Shown piece by piece: positions 34,243 through 45,632 of a stretch of 64,000 nt of DNA (position 1 is its first letter; every line of letters begins with the position of its first letter). Location: positions 12,552,625-12,616,624 of the forward strand of contig CM035171.1 in assembly GCA_020205615.1 (NCBI GenBank), written 5' to 3'. This stretch comes from Panax quinquefolius. Lineage: Eukaryota; Streptophyta; Magnoliopsida; Apiales; Araliaceae. Made by a program: the position numbers and the translations under genes. The notes under the pieces were generated by a model. That model had not been told where the DNA came from. It ran no database searches and worked only from the letters and a program-made list of their open reading frames with translations.

Positions 34243-34530
34243 GGCTACTGGTGGGAGAATACTTCGAATATAAAGGCTATTGGTGGGAGAGTAATTCGGA
34301 TATGGAGACTACTGGTGGGAGAGTAATTCGGATATGGAGACTACTGGTGGGAGAGTACTTCAGATATGGAGGCTACTGCTGGGAGAATACTTCGGATATG
34401 GAGAATATTGGTGGAAGAGTATTTAAGATATAAAGGCTACTGGTGGTAGAGTACTTCGGATATGGAGGCTACTGGTGGTAGAGTACTTCGGGTATGGAGG
34501 CTACTGGTGAGAGAGTACTTCGGATATGGA
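34243..34530. repeat. 32-bp minisatellite, nine copies
   Basis: Nine head-to-tail units of 32 bp with consensus GGCTACTGGTGGGAGAGTAC then TTCGGATATGGA. They vary at a few positions and keep their length exactly. It lies about 290 bp inside the gypsy LTR. Since 32 is not a multiple of 3, the ORF across part of it changes peptide in each unit and is not meaningful. Confidence 0.95.
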
Positions 34531-34755
34531 GGGACAATATCAGGGGCTCCGCCACAAAACCATCAGTGAAACAGTAACATTGTTGGCAACCATGATTCAA
34601 CACTGTTGAAATACTTTGATTACTGTCTATCGTCTCTCTCTTCGGCACGATAACAGTGTCAGGAATAAACATGTGAATGATATTCCTATTTAATATATGA
34701 TTTGATTATGATATATATATATGAATGAATATGCAAGTATGCTTGCATGAAGAAA

Positions 34756-34945
34756 AGCTGTAAAGTCCTTTGATAGATAATAGAAATATATGTACAAGGA
34801 CTTAGAATGAATTGATCAAATATGTTAGGTTGATCCTACATAAGCAAAATAGCTTTGTAAAGTCCTCAAAAAGAAATGATGTACAAGGACTATAAATATA
34901 TAAAGATCAAGCTTATTAGGTTGATCTTATGATGTAATAGATAGG
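34756..34945. repeat. Imperfect direct duplication of about 95 bp with a TATA box
   Basis: GCTGTAAAGTCCTTTGATAG...TGTACAAGGACT...GATCAA...TTAGGTTGATC occurs twice (about 34,757-34,850 and 34,852-34,940). The second copy includes CTATAAATATATAAAG near 34,889, a strong TATA-like site preceding the long noncoding region. Confidence 0.6.
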
Positions 34946-37690
34946 CTTGTCTGATCGTCGAGCACTGCACCAGAAGTCGTAGTCTGCCAGGAGAGTCAGT
35001 GTTAACTCGGGAGCTATCGAGGCAGAATAGGAGTATGCAAGATAGTGATATCTCGGAGTTCGTAGACTTCTAGGGGAAACGAAGAAGGATCGTAGTGTGT
35101 CGGAAGAGCTTCCTGGGATCGTAGTGTCTTTGAGGAAGTCATGTTCGTAATCATAGAGGCGACTTGTCTATAAGTTCGAACGACCATCTGCGCCGGGCCA
35201 AGTATGAAAACGTAGACTACACTCGAGTCGTAGAGTCTATCGATGCCAAAGCCAAGACAAGGATCGTGGGCTACACTCGAGATCGTAGAGTCCACCGAAT
35301 GAATCGAGAGATCGTAGTCAGGGCAAGATCGGATGAAGACAACAAGCCAAGGCGTAAATCGTAGAAAGTCAAGATCTCGATCTCGGGATCGTTGTGTTTG
35401 AAGCCAAAGTCAATCGTAGAGTGTGCTCATCACGACTCCAATCGTAAGTGCTCAAAATGCTAATGTCGAAGCACTCTCGTAATATCCAAAGATACGAAGC
35501 CTCCGTCAGCATCGCAATAATGCATTCCACGATAGGGAACCAAAGAGTACTCAACGAATGGCATGCGAAGCTAACGTAAGATCTAAGCACAAACCCAATC
35601 AAATAAGTTAAGATTGAGGTGTAAGGCCATTCGTGATGAAGTCTTCCACAAGGAGATCCAATGAAGACTTCAAAGAAGCAGACTAAGGAAAAGTCGACTA
35701 ATGCAAGAGTCGCCAAGAGAATTAGAAGACAACGATCTTGGAAGCAACCAAGATCGTAGTGTTCTGCCAAACAAAGAAGGAACTGATGGAAGGTGAACCT
35801 AGATATCGGGTCACCTGGAGAGCAAGACTAAAGTGATTAAGTGCGGGGTCGGTTCATTGATGATAAGTGAATGGAAGACCACCAGAGAAAGCAAATTTGG
35901 ACACGCCATAAATCAAGTGTCTTGATATTCGAAGGGACCAGAGCAAGGAATTAGGCCATCAAGATTCTAAGAACAATGGCAAATGTAAGTATCAAGCACC
36001 GCACAATACAAGGAAGATGTGTTCTACATTGAAGATCCAATCAACACTCTTCGTGATCATAAGTGTTAACTCTTCTAAGTCAACGAGCAACACTCAACAA
36101 GACACTACGATCGTCCTCAAGACATGCATCGAAATCGTAGAAGTTCAATACACGAAGATCAAGCATTAGCAATCGGCTCAATCAAGAGTAATATTTGAAC
36201 AAGTGCTTATTGAGAGTATCAATGCAAAAGGACAACCTCGATCTAGAAATCGAAGAGATAAAGTCTTCAACCTGGCCCAAGACAAGAAAGTGATACATCC
36301 GACAGGCGGTGTGAAACAAGATGATCGCAGTGTCGTAAAAAGTATGACATATCACATCAAGCGATCTACCTCAAGCAACTCGAGATCTGCGAAGACATTT
36401 GAATAAATTTCCAACTACTACTTTTCAACGGAAGAATTGGGAAGATGTATAAATGTATAAGAGTTTCAAAGATCAAAGGCACCGGAGTCATGGGTTTTGG
36501 AGAGAAGGTGGACTCGATCTAAACCATGTGATAGTGAGTCCGAAGGCTCACTCTACGATCCACCAAGAACACTCGGTCGACATCAAGAAAGAAGTAGAGT
36601 GTGAGTTCTACTATGTAGAAGTGAGAGTTCTACTACTTGAAGAGTGTTCGAATCGCCGAGAGAAAGAGAGAGCATCACGCCATCCGGATGTCCATCATGG
36701 GAAGACTTTAAGTACAATAGAGAAGAGCTTACGGTCATCTTAGCAAGTCCATCATGGGAAGGCATCGAGTAGCAAGAAGGGAGATCACAAAAGCCATCTT
36801 GGTGTCAAGCATGAGAAAGCTTTTAAGTACCTTGCGTAAGAGCTTACGATCATCTTAGAAGCCTCTCACGTATGCAAATTATCAAGTACCAAGGAGAATG
36901 ATCTTCAAGGCGCGGTTCATCAAGGGGTCATCCGGAGTAGTTGAGCAACCTAAGAAGCTGAGCATCATGCAACACTCAACTACTCTTCAAGGATGATCAA
37001 GCCAAGTTGCTAGGGATAGAAGATGTTCAGAGCATGAAGACATCTTAGCAGCTCAACACCGACTCCAACAACAACAAACAAACAACTCAACGGCTGTGGC
37101 CTGAGGTCCTTGTCCAAAGGGACTAAAATGAAGCAGGGCCAAAAGGGTCCTCGTCGGAGGGACTAAACAAAGCAGGCCAAAGGGTCCTCATCCAAAGAGA
37201 TTAAATGAAGTTCCAAGCCTCTTTGGGGCAAGAAGTTTCCTAGGGAACTAGAGAGTCCCAAGGTCGCTAGCCTTGAAGAGTTCTTAGTGAATCAAGTCCC
37301 AAGGTCACTTGGCCTCAAGAAATCGTAGATTCGGTCTTGCCGCTTCCTTAGTAGAACTCGCTAGTTGAAAGCAGTAAGAGTGGATTAGGAGCTCGAAGTC
37401 TCGAACCACTTAAAATCCTCAGTGTCTTTTACATTATGTCATTTACATTATGTCTATAATCATTATAATCGCTATGTAAGTTCTAACTGCTACAACTAAA
37501 CTAACCCTACGAACAATGTATGTATGATTATGAATATATCAATGAAGGGGAATCTTTTACTTATTCCACTTGTTTGAAAAAAAGATTCTTATGTTTGTCA
37601 TATACTCTAATATGAACAATACAACATAAACCGTAAAAGTTTTTGAAATAAAAAGGATCTATTCAACCCCCCTTCTAGATCTATCAGTGC
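34946..37690. repeat. Unclassified 2.7 kb noncoding region, possible large retrotransposon derivative or long LTR
   Basis: No convincing protein gene. The region is GC-richer than its surroundings. It carries many dispersed copies of ATCGTAG/TCGTAGAGTC-type motifs between about 35,080 and 37,330, a threefold purine-rich repeat near 37,100-37,205 (GGTCCT...GGGACTAAA), and a terminal segment ATTCAACCCCCCTTCTAG near 37,665. A C-rich end like this, preceded by an A-rich tract, resembles the 3' end of copia LTRs (SIRE/Tork type). With the upstream TATA box it could be one long LTR or a noncoding (LARD-type) element. I could not find matching termini or a target duplication. Confidence 0.4.
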
Positions 37691-38442
37691 CCTCCTAACT
37701 AACAAACAAAGATTAGTAGAGGAAAATTTTTTGGACAAGGTATAAGGTTGGTATCTGTTCGGCATTGTATATATTAGATTCGAACTTTTTCTTATGTTCG
37801 AGCTGAGGTGACTGGGAGGCGAGATACACAAGCCTGGTATAAACTTCAATGGTCTGAGATGTTCGACTATGACGCTTCGGTTGATAACAACACATTTCTG
37901 GTAACATCACATCGACTTCATTTTGTCTTCGACCATCTACATTCAGTAGTTATAAGGACGGATGATGTTATAAGGTCGGAGTTGTTCAGTTCAGTGAACG
38001 AACGACTGTTGTTCAGCTCATGGGGCTAACATTTGTTTTTATGGAGTTCGTGGTATGTTCAGCCCTTGGGGTGAACAGTGTTTTTTAACGTTTGGTGAAA
38101 CCTGTTCAGCCCTTGGAACGAACAGTGTTATTAATCAAATTTTATTAACTTATGAAATAATATTATCTAAACTTTTTCACTTTCCCACTTCATTATTTTT
38201 TTAACTCTATCAAAATTTTCATTTTTCCATGTCAAAAATCACCCAACATAGATATATAAAAGTAGGTGAAATAAAATAATATTATGCGGACTATTTCTAT
38301 ATGTTTTCCTTTTAGCTCTGCTAATGCATATAATAAAATGTCGCATTGACATAGATTTATAAAAGTGGAAACAGACTCGACCAGTTAATGGATGCACAAT
38401 TGGTGAATATATAATCAAACTTAATTAAAACTTAATTATTTA
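37691..38442. other. Intergenic stretch, no gene seen
   Basis: Contains a short direct repetition of TGTTCAGC(C/T)CTTGG-like phrases with GAACAGTGTT (37,985-38,135) and then AT-rich DNA. No coding region or element ends identified. Confidence 0.5.
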
Positions 38443-38682
38443 CTCTCTCCGTTTCATATTATAAGTTTAATATTAATTTTTTAAATTAATTTAAAATTGA
38501 CATAATTCATTTAAGTTTTAAAAGTAATAAATCTTTTAACTACTAGTATTTTTAGATAGTTATATAATATTCATAATTATATTGACATGAATTAAATAAA
38601 TTCATGACAATTTTAAATTTAAAATATATAAAATTGACTTTTAAAAAATTAATATTAATTTTATAATTTAAAACGGATGAAG
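38443..38682. mobile_element. Stowaway-like MITE
   Basis: 240 bp. It begins CTCTCCGTTTCATATTATAAG and ends CTTTATAATTT-like sequence then AAAACGGATGAAG, with flanking TA at 38,441-38,442 and 38,683-38,684. It is AT-rich with complementary halves (AATATTAATTTTTTAA near both ends). The stretch 38,683-39,056 that follows holds another AT-rich repeat-like segment with no clear ends. Confidence 0.7.
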
Positions 38683-39056
38683 TATTTGTATCGTAGTAAT
38701 TTTAACTTTGTAAACAAACTGATACATAGAGGTCAAATACTAACTTGATTTATTTATTATTTTTAAGTGTGTCCATATTTTACAAAGTCAGTCCATTAGC
38801 TATTATACTTAGCGTAGCGTGACAAAATGATTCATAAGACGTACCTGGAAGAATCTGAACAAATTAGTATTATGCTATGTTTGAATTGAATGAATGAAAT
38901 GAAGAGTGGAATAATTCATTATATTTTAGTTGAAATGCGTTATTTCATATGTTTTTCCTTCCTAAGGAATCAGACACAATTTTTTTTATTCTAATCGCAA
39001 CCAAACACAATTTTTTACATTCCATATGAATAAGTCATTCCATTCCCATATTAATT

Positions 39057-39216
39057 GGCAAAACTAATGATTTGGCCACCGAAGTTAGCACGTTTTATTG
39101 AATACCCGATTGAACTTTTAATTTTAATACACGTTTTAAAAATGACAAAAATTAAAATTTCAATCGGATATTCAATAAAACGTGCCAACTTCGATGGTCA
39201 AATCATTAGTTTTGCC
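39057..39216. mobile_element. Foldback MITE, nearly perfect 160-bp palindrome
   Basis: The left arm GGCAAAACTAATGATTTGGC... is mirrored by the right arm ending ...AAATCATTAGTTTTGCC. The arms are about 72 bp with around five mismatches and a loop of about 15 bp. ATTAATT lies on both sides, but three extra bases on the right leave the exact target duplication unclear. Confidence 0.75.
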
Positions 39217-39347
39217 CTCATTAATTACTCCTATCTAAAAGTAACATAAAATCACTTCCATTCAATTCTAGAGTTTCTTATTATTATTTAGTAACAAAAA
39301 AAATAGTTTCTTATTATTATGGATAAACCTTATTAGCACATGCCATT

Positions 39348-39725
39348 AGGGGTGTACAACTAGTAAATATCGACTCGAACCAGACCGGTATCAAAATTAA
39401 CAAAATTTTGATATCAATACTGGTACTGGTTGGACCGGTACTGGTTCGGTATCGGTTTTTATCGAATAAATACCGAAAATTAATATAATTATTATTTTAT
39501 TATTATTATTATTATAATAATTGTTTTATTATTATTATTAATTATTTATTAATAAAAAAAATTGGAAAACCGGTATATACGGTTTAGTTCGGTAATACCG
39601 AACCATAAAAACTCCGTACCGATATCGAAAAACCGGTATATACTGATTTTTTTGATAACAAAACCGGACCGATTCTTTTTGTATTGAACCGGCCAGCCCG
39701 GTCCGGTCCGGTCCGAAAAACCGAA
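39348..39725. repeat. ACCGGT-rich hAT-type MITE remnant
   Basis: It starts TAGGGGTGTACAA, the usual start of a plant hAT-like MITE. It contains many ACCGGT/GGTACCG-like words in both directions around an (ATT)n core, and ends in CCGGTCCGGTCCGGTCCG. The expected inverted TTGTACACCCC end is missing, so it is truncated. Confidence 0.45.
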
Positions 39726-39928
39726 TAATTAATTTAGGAGGTACATTGAGAATTCAGTAGCTATATATGGATATATTGATTGCACGAATAGTGAATGCCT
39801 TCTGAAATCTGTTTAATATTATATACTATTGTCAATATAATAAGACCAAACTATTTATATAATAAAAATAAATGAATTGCACAAGATTGTTGGTAAATAT
39901 GTGGATAGTAGATTATCAGAGAGAGTGG

Positions 39929-40461
39929 CTGGTAAATGGTAATGGTTACCTTACCTAGCCATGTCTCTCACGTTGGAGGATACTCTACTAAACTACTTGC
40001 TACCACCACCGGTAGCATCTTCACCATATTTGCCCCCAAGGACAAAGCTTTTTTTTCTTTGAAATATGGGCAGCCACCCATAACCCTTCTCAAGTACGAG
40101 GTTGCAATATGTAAGATTGATCAGGAGAGTTGGGACAAGTCTTCTCCTCACCCAATATTGGCTTCCAAAGTTGATTCTCTACTCCTAATATTGGCCACCC
40201 TCTTGTTGTGACGTCGACCATCCCCAGCGGTGGCTTCGACCAACGCATCACTATTCATGGGGTGGATGACTTCTTTGATCCAGCTTTTCAAACCCTTCTA
40301 TATCCATCGTTTGAGAATGTCAACACCAGCAGCAACACACCATTTCCTGCTGTCCATCTGAATGGTTGGAGCAATAAACGTACGCGTGGATATTGTTGTG
40401 GTCTTATTAGTCCCAACCCGTGCCCAGTACTGGTTCGCTCGTATAATCTTCAAGTTTATTA
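39929..40461 (+). pseudogene. Fasciclin-like arabinogalactan protein (FLA) pseudogene fragment
   Basis: FAS1 domains mediate adhesion in cell-wall glycoproteins. The first frame carries FTIFAPKDKAFFSLKYGQPP then ITLLKYEV, the conserved FAS1 H1 region (T-I-F-A-P-x-D-x-A-F). After a shift near 40,190 the other frame carries HPLVVTSTIPSGG, ITIHGVDDFF and DPAFQTLLYP, which match the end of single-FAS1 plant FLAs (FLA19-21 type, from memory). No signal peptide remains upstream. The C-terminal part has lost the usual Pro-rich arabinogalactan region. At least one frameshift and the missing N-terminus make it a pseudogene. Confidence 0.68.
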
Positions 40462-40465
40462 CTAG

Positions 40466-42983
40466 TAATTAGTAGGGAATATATAGCTCAATTCAATGTA
40501 CTACTCTTTGTTTGACTCGGTAATTGTATTAGCAGTACTAAAGATTCTTTTCAATATATGGATTTAGACATATAGTAATGGTAGCAGTATCAATGTTTTC
40601 TTTTCTTTTTTCTCAAGATAAGACAATAAGAAAGCAACTCTTTAAGCAATAGGATATAATAATCAAATGGTAATGTCATATACAATTATTGGATGAATGA
40701 GACTAAAGCACATTATATATTCTTTTTTTTGGAAGAGATTAAAGCAAACCGATCTCTTCTTTTCTTTTGCTGGATTAGTGGACAACATCAAGAAAGCTAA
40801 CAAAGAAAGAGAAAACCAACAACCAACAAAATTGAATGAATTTTTGCCAAGTAGCAGAAAAAAGACGAGAAAAACACTGGAAAGGGAGAAACTTGATACA
40901 AGGCATGCAAGAATAAACATAACTCAGTATGCCTGAATCATGATGTCTGTGGGTTTGAAGAAAAATGAGCTTTGTTTCGGCCTTTCTAAAGGAACCAGTT
41001 GACATATATTCAATATTGGTAAATCTCCCTAAATCATTTGGGGGAGAAACCATGAGTTGGACAAAAAACAATAGCTTCTACTTTTCCTTGCATATGGGGG
41101 TGCAGCTGTCCTTGGTCACATTAATTTACCAGTCATTCAAAGCAGAGCATATCAAAAGATCATAATTTCATAAATAATAATAACTGAAAGAGAAGAAGAG
41201 CAACTGAAAAATAGAATGACCATGCCAAAACATTTTCTTCTACAAAGATCAAAGAGTGATTCCAATTATTGTATTCAAGTAATCTGAAATTGGTGTTAAG
41301 AGTATATGTGTGCCCCAAAACAAAGAGAAAATTGAGGACAACACTGCACTTTATGCAAGTATATTCGTAACGGCGATATTGCTAGGCTTTCACACGGTCT
41401 AGAAAGCAAAAATACAAATTACAAACTATCTAGGCAAATAGCCAACTATCTCGGGCGCAAAAAATTGACCTACCTAGGAAATCCAACAGCTGCCATCATG
41501 AGAGAATAGTTTTAATTGCCGTACCTAGTAAACAGAACCACCACCTTCATAGAGAAAATCCTAGAAGACAGTTTCGTGATGAAGAGAGAAGTGACATATA
41601 TGGACGAGGTTAAATGATCTATTTGCATTAACTCAACAAGGTAGATAATAAATACGTCATTATATTATTAGTCTTAGAATAATAATACTACCTCCATTCC
41701 AAAATATAAAATCACATGTCTTTGAAATTACAAAGGCAAATGACCTTATACTTTGTAATGGAGGGGATGGTTTTAATGCCTTGGCAATATTATATGGTCA
41801 ATACCTAGCTATTTAACAGTTAAAAGCCAACTTCCTAGAAGAGATGGCCTTGGAAGAAATTGTTAATATAAGCATAGAAACTTTTCAAGACTATTTTCAT
41901 TATATTTTGAACCCCTTAAGATTACTGCAACTATGGTGATTGATGGATTCCATCGTATCAGGCCTTTTACATTCTGAGCTTAGTTTCCAACAAAACCAAT
42001 AGATGGATACAGCAATATCACAATTCACAAAGGCAACCAAGAAATTTAAATTATCAAAAAACAGATAAATTTAAGCTTCTTTAGTAACTTTCTGAACAAT
42101 CTTGAAACTTGGCAAGACAGTTCATGAGGAATTTGCTTTAGGAGGGCAAGCCGGCATCATTGACAAAAACCAAGGTGAACCTCGTCTGGTTTATGGACTT
42201 TTTCTCTCCTTAATTCTTTTATAGAATCGAAGTAAACATGCAGTCTTAAAAACAAAAGCTTCATGATAAATTCAAAATATATATTGTGAACTTATTCATT
42301 TCCATGAACCTAAATTGGGAATGGACTGAAGCTACACATGTATGGTTATACCAGCAAATTTAGCTGAAAAGGGCCACCATTATCACTGCACATAATACTA
42401 TACAAAATTCAAATGGCTCCATTCAAATTTAGGGGTAAACCAGACAGGCTCTGAGGATCACTATTACGAGGTCTACCACAACACAAGTATACCAACAATA
42501 CTATGGTAATTACCCAATTCAAATTAACACCAGTTCCATGTTCTCTTGGGTATTAAAAATTATTTAACATTTTCCAACAGAAACAACTGGCTATGAATGA
42601 AGAGCTAGTTATCCTCTTACCTATAAACCCCAAATAAAAAAGATATTCAAAGCCACGCCTCTGATACAACTACAGAACAACTAAAATTCTTTATCAGCAA
42701 AAAATTTGGTAATCAGTGATTTTGCAAATATAATCAGCAAAAAATTGTAAGTGCATTTTTTAAAATTATTCACTTTTAAGTTTTAACTAAATAGAGCAAG
42801 CTTATCACCAAACTAACTAACAAATATAAAAGTTACAGCATGAGTATAATAAGTTCCAAACTAATTCACCAAATATTTGAACTTGGAGGACCTATATTAG
42901 TAGATAAGTAAAGAACTTGTAATTAAACAAAAAGGAAAATTCAATTTCAAAACTTACAAATTAAAAACCCCAAGTATTTAATC
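40466..42983. other. Intergenic stretch with one short MITE
   Basis: 2.5 kb of AT-rich DNA without a supportable gene. The short ORFs at 40,663-41,165 overlap on both strands and look random. A Stowaway-like MITE lies at 41,688-41,767. The last few hundred bases are the 3' flank of the minus-strand RING-H2 gene. Confidence 0.6.
41688..41767. mobile_element. Very short Stowaway-like MITE
   Basis: About 80 bp with inverted ends (CTACCTCCATTCCAAAATAT left; reversed right TCCCCTCCATTACAAAGTAT). TA precedes it on the left; the right TA is lost. Confidence 0.6.
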
Positions 42984-43478
42984 TCAAACTCCAACTGGCC
43001 ACCACAGCTTAAAATCATCATCTTCACCCACGAAAGAACCGGACCCAAAAGGATTGAGGTTAATTGGAGCTCGACAAATGGGGCAATTAAGAACTTTGGT
43101 GAGCCAAGAATCCACACAGCTCACGTGGAAGACGTGATTACAATCGGGAAGTCGTCTGCACCACTCCCCTTCATTAAAACATTCTAAACACACCGCGCAG
43201 TCTTTGGCTGATTCGAGTCTGGCGTCGTAATTGAATCGAGGGAGGTATTTCTGTAAATCTTCAACGGGGAGGGTGGCGGCGGCGGCGGTGGAGCGGCGGT
43301 GGAGGGAGGATCCGGCTAGGAGGAGGAGGAGTAGGGATACGGCTGCGATGCCGAGGAAGAGGAAGAAAGAGAGGATGAATAGCATGATGATGGGTTTGAG
43401 GAATAAAGAGAAGACAATTGGGTTTGGTTTACGCGGCGGTGATGGGTTGTCGGCATGACGGTGATGGGTTGTCGGCAT
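42984..43478 (-). CDS. RING-H2 finger E3 ubiquitin ligase, ATL family (ATL56-like)
   Basis: An intact single-exon ORF of 164 residues. ATL proteins are membrane-anchored ubiquitin ligases that take E2-ubiquitin through a RING-H2 finger. One hydrophobic anchor lies at residues 29-56 after a short Pro-rich N-terminus (PSPPRKPNP). A poly-Ala patch from a (GGC)n stretch follows (65-69). The RING-H2 is complete: C94-x2-C97, C113-x-H115-x2-H118-x2-C121, C132-x2-C135, with W125 at the E2-contact position. The tail FKLWWPVGV closes the protein. Short length and the absence of a clear GLD box match the ATL56-like subgroup as I remember it. The start at 43,478 lies in a 22-bp tandem duplication that decides the reading frame. 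Confidence 0.88.
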   Translation of the reverse strand: MPTTHHRHADNPSPPRKPNPIVFSLFLKPIIMLFILSFFLFLGIAAVSLLLLLLAGSSLHRRSTAAAATLPVEDLQKYLPRFNYDARLESAKDCAVCLECFNEGEWCRRLPDCNHVFHVSCVDSWLTKVLNCPICRAPINLNPFGSGSFVGEDDDFKLWWPVGV

Positions 43479-44689
43479 GTGGCTTTATATTAAGACCCGG
43501 AGGGATGGGAAGGAGAAAATAAGGTTTCTGGTACTGGGAAGAAAGCTAAAACGAGGAGGGAAGGATGGGTCTGATTCAGGTATCTATCACCGCGAGATGA
43601 GAGAGAAATTACAGAGATATGAGACCGCTTGATTTTTATCGGAAAGATATATCTTCTTGGCACTATGGACCGTCCGTAATTTATTTTAATTTTTACAATT
43701 ATAACTTTATATTTAATTATATTTTATAAATAAAATGGCAATATGATCATATAACTGTGTGTATATTTTATTTGTATACAGTCTATTAAAACTACATCAT
43801 TTTAACAGATTTATTTTTTAAAAAACTTCTCTCCTACTAAATCAGAAATTAAAAATAAATTTGTCAAAACGACATAATTTTGACAGACCGACAACCGTGT
43901 ACAAATAAAACATACACATTTGTGTATGACAATTATTCCCATAAAATAATATTAAATATAGAATAATTATATTAAATTTTAAGAATTAGTTAAATTAAAT
44001 ATTTATATATATAAAAAAATTATACAGATTAAGGTAATCAAATAAAAGAAAATAGTATAAATTTACTTTCTATTTTTCCCTTATATTGGTACGTGTAAAA
44101 TTGCTTTAATTGATTTTTTGAGTTTGTGAAAAGATAGAGAATAAATTTGAGTCATTTATTTATAATGTCATTGATTTACTGTTTAACTAAAATATAGTAT
44201 AGCCAAGAATAATTAATTAGTATAAATCTTTATCTAGTTAACTTATATAAGTTAGATATGTTATTGAATGATTAAATACATGTATGATATCGATATCGCT
44301 TGTTTACACAAAAACGATAATTAAATGACATGCCTTTTAAAGCATGTTAGTTTTTAGTGCGAAAAAATTTCATGCAATTTTATGTACTCTATAATTCAAC
44401 TACGTCTCCAAATCTTTGGTTCGATTCCACGATTTGAAGTAACTGGAAATTCACTCGGTATGTTGAGAGCTTTTTGTATTGACATTATGTATTTTCTCTT
44501 TCAATAAGAGTACTGTACTTCTAAGAGTCGTAAGTTTATATGAGTGTAATAGTTTAAAAAAAAACTCTCCAACAAATAAATCAAAACAACGTTTTTTTAA
44601 ACGAGAATTAACTAAATCTGTTGAGTAATCTGACCAACAATTAAATGAGTCGAACATTCCACAAACGTCCCATTGGAATACTCAAAATC
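43479..44689. other. 5' flank of the RING-H2 gene and AT-rich intergenic DNA
   Basis: No gene seen. GA-rich sequence at 43,500-43,620 is probably the 5' UTR/promoter of the minus-strand RING-H2 gene. The rest is AT-rich up to the copia insertion. Confidence 0.5.
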
Positions 44690-44694
44690 CAACC

Positions 44695-44954
44695 TGATAA
44701 TGAATAAAGATTGTTGTAATTCAATGAACAATTTCCCACACACTTTATTGATGTAATAGGAGCTAATTTATATACACAGCTAGGAAAAACTATTTATGAC
44801 AATGTAAATCAATTTAGCTAAAACTAAGGAGCAAGCATATGATTTGCAAAGAATTACAAAAATATACAAAAGTGATTTTAAATAATCTTGCTTGATTGTA
44901 GGATAGATATGCTCTGTTCAATCTTGGCCTTGATTCTTGCAATCTGTCTTTATA
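44695..44954 (-). repeat. 3' LTR of the copia element
   Basis: 260 bp, plus-strand ends TGATAATGAA and GTCTTTATA. It directly follows the purine tract GAGGGCG on the minus strand. Confidence 0.88.
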
Positions 44955-45601
44955 CGCCCTCGCAAGATTGAGATTCCATCAGCAAGCCCAATCTTGTTTC
45001 TCAAGATTTCTGTTCTTTGTCTAGACAATGGTTTTGTCAACAGGTCAGCTAATTGATCTTGTGTATGAACATGTCGAACTTGGAGAGTGCCACGTTGAAC
45101 AAGATCACGCACAAAATGAAGATCGATTTGTATATGTTTCATGCGTGAATGTTGGACATGATTGAAACTTAGGTGCGAAACACCAAGGTTATCGCACAGT
45201 AGTAAGGGGGCTGCTTTGAGTGGAAAAGCCAGCTCATGAAGGAGGGCCAGAAGCCACATTGTCTCGAATGCCGCATTTGCAAGAGCTCGATATTCAGCTT
45301 CGGTGGTAGATCTTGCAACTGCTCGTTGTTTTTTTGAGCTCCATGAAACGGGATTTGTGCCTAAGAAGCTGATATAGGCAGATGTGGAGGTACGGTCATC
45401 AACATTTCCAGCCCAATCTGCATCTGAATAGGTAACTAAAGTTGTAGGTGCAGATTTTGTGAGTTGTATACCATGGAAAATGGTTTGCTTTAAATCCAAG
45501 AAGGAGCCTTTTTTTGTTCTTTGTGAAATGAGTGGTGGTAGGCTTGCATGAATTGAGATAACTTGTTGAATCGCAAATGATGAGATATCCGGACGTGTCA
45601 A
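44918..45601 (-). pseudogene. RNase H region of copia pol
   Basis: A 227-residue open stretch with TYSDADWAGNVDDRTSTSAY (first catalytic Asp), VSWSSKKQRAVARSTTEAEY (Glu), LLCDNLGVSHLS (Asp), FVRDLVQRGTL and DQLADLLTKPL. These are the standard copia RNase H motifs. It begins MTRPDISSFAIQQV, the end of the RT connection. The frame is intact here but is cut from RT by a shift near 45,610. Confidence 0.85.
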
Positions 45602-45632
45602 AGAAAGATACTACAAGTCGCCAATAATTTCT

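Noticed and set aside
34243..34530. CRISPR-like regularly spaced repeats
   Set aside because: The 32-bp units are directly adjacent with no spacers, and the DNA is from a plant nucleus; it is a minisatellite.
34946..37690. Endogenous pararetrovirus (caulimovirus) segment
   Set aside because: A TATA box, long noncoding leader-like DNA and a C-rich end made me consider it, but no coat, movement or polymerase motif can be read in any frame.
40663..41165. Overlapping short ORFs on both strands
   Set aside because: They overlap in AT-rich DNA with no motif or signal peptide support beyond hydrophobic runs from T-rich sequence.
44380..44460. tRNA or SINE signal (B-box-like GGTTCGATTCC near 44,420)
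   Set aside because: No A-box at a suitable distance upstream and no cloverleaf.
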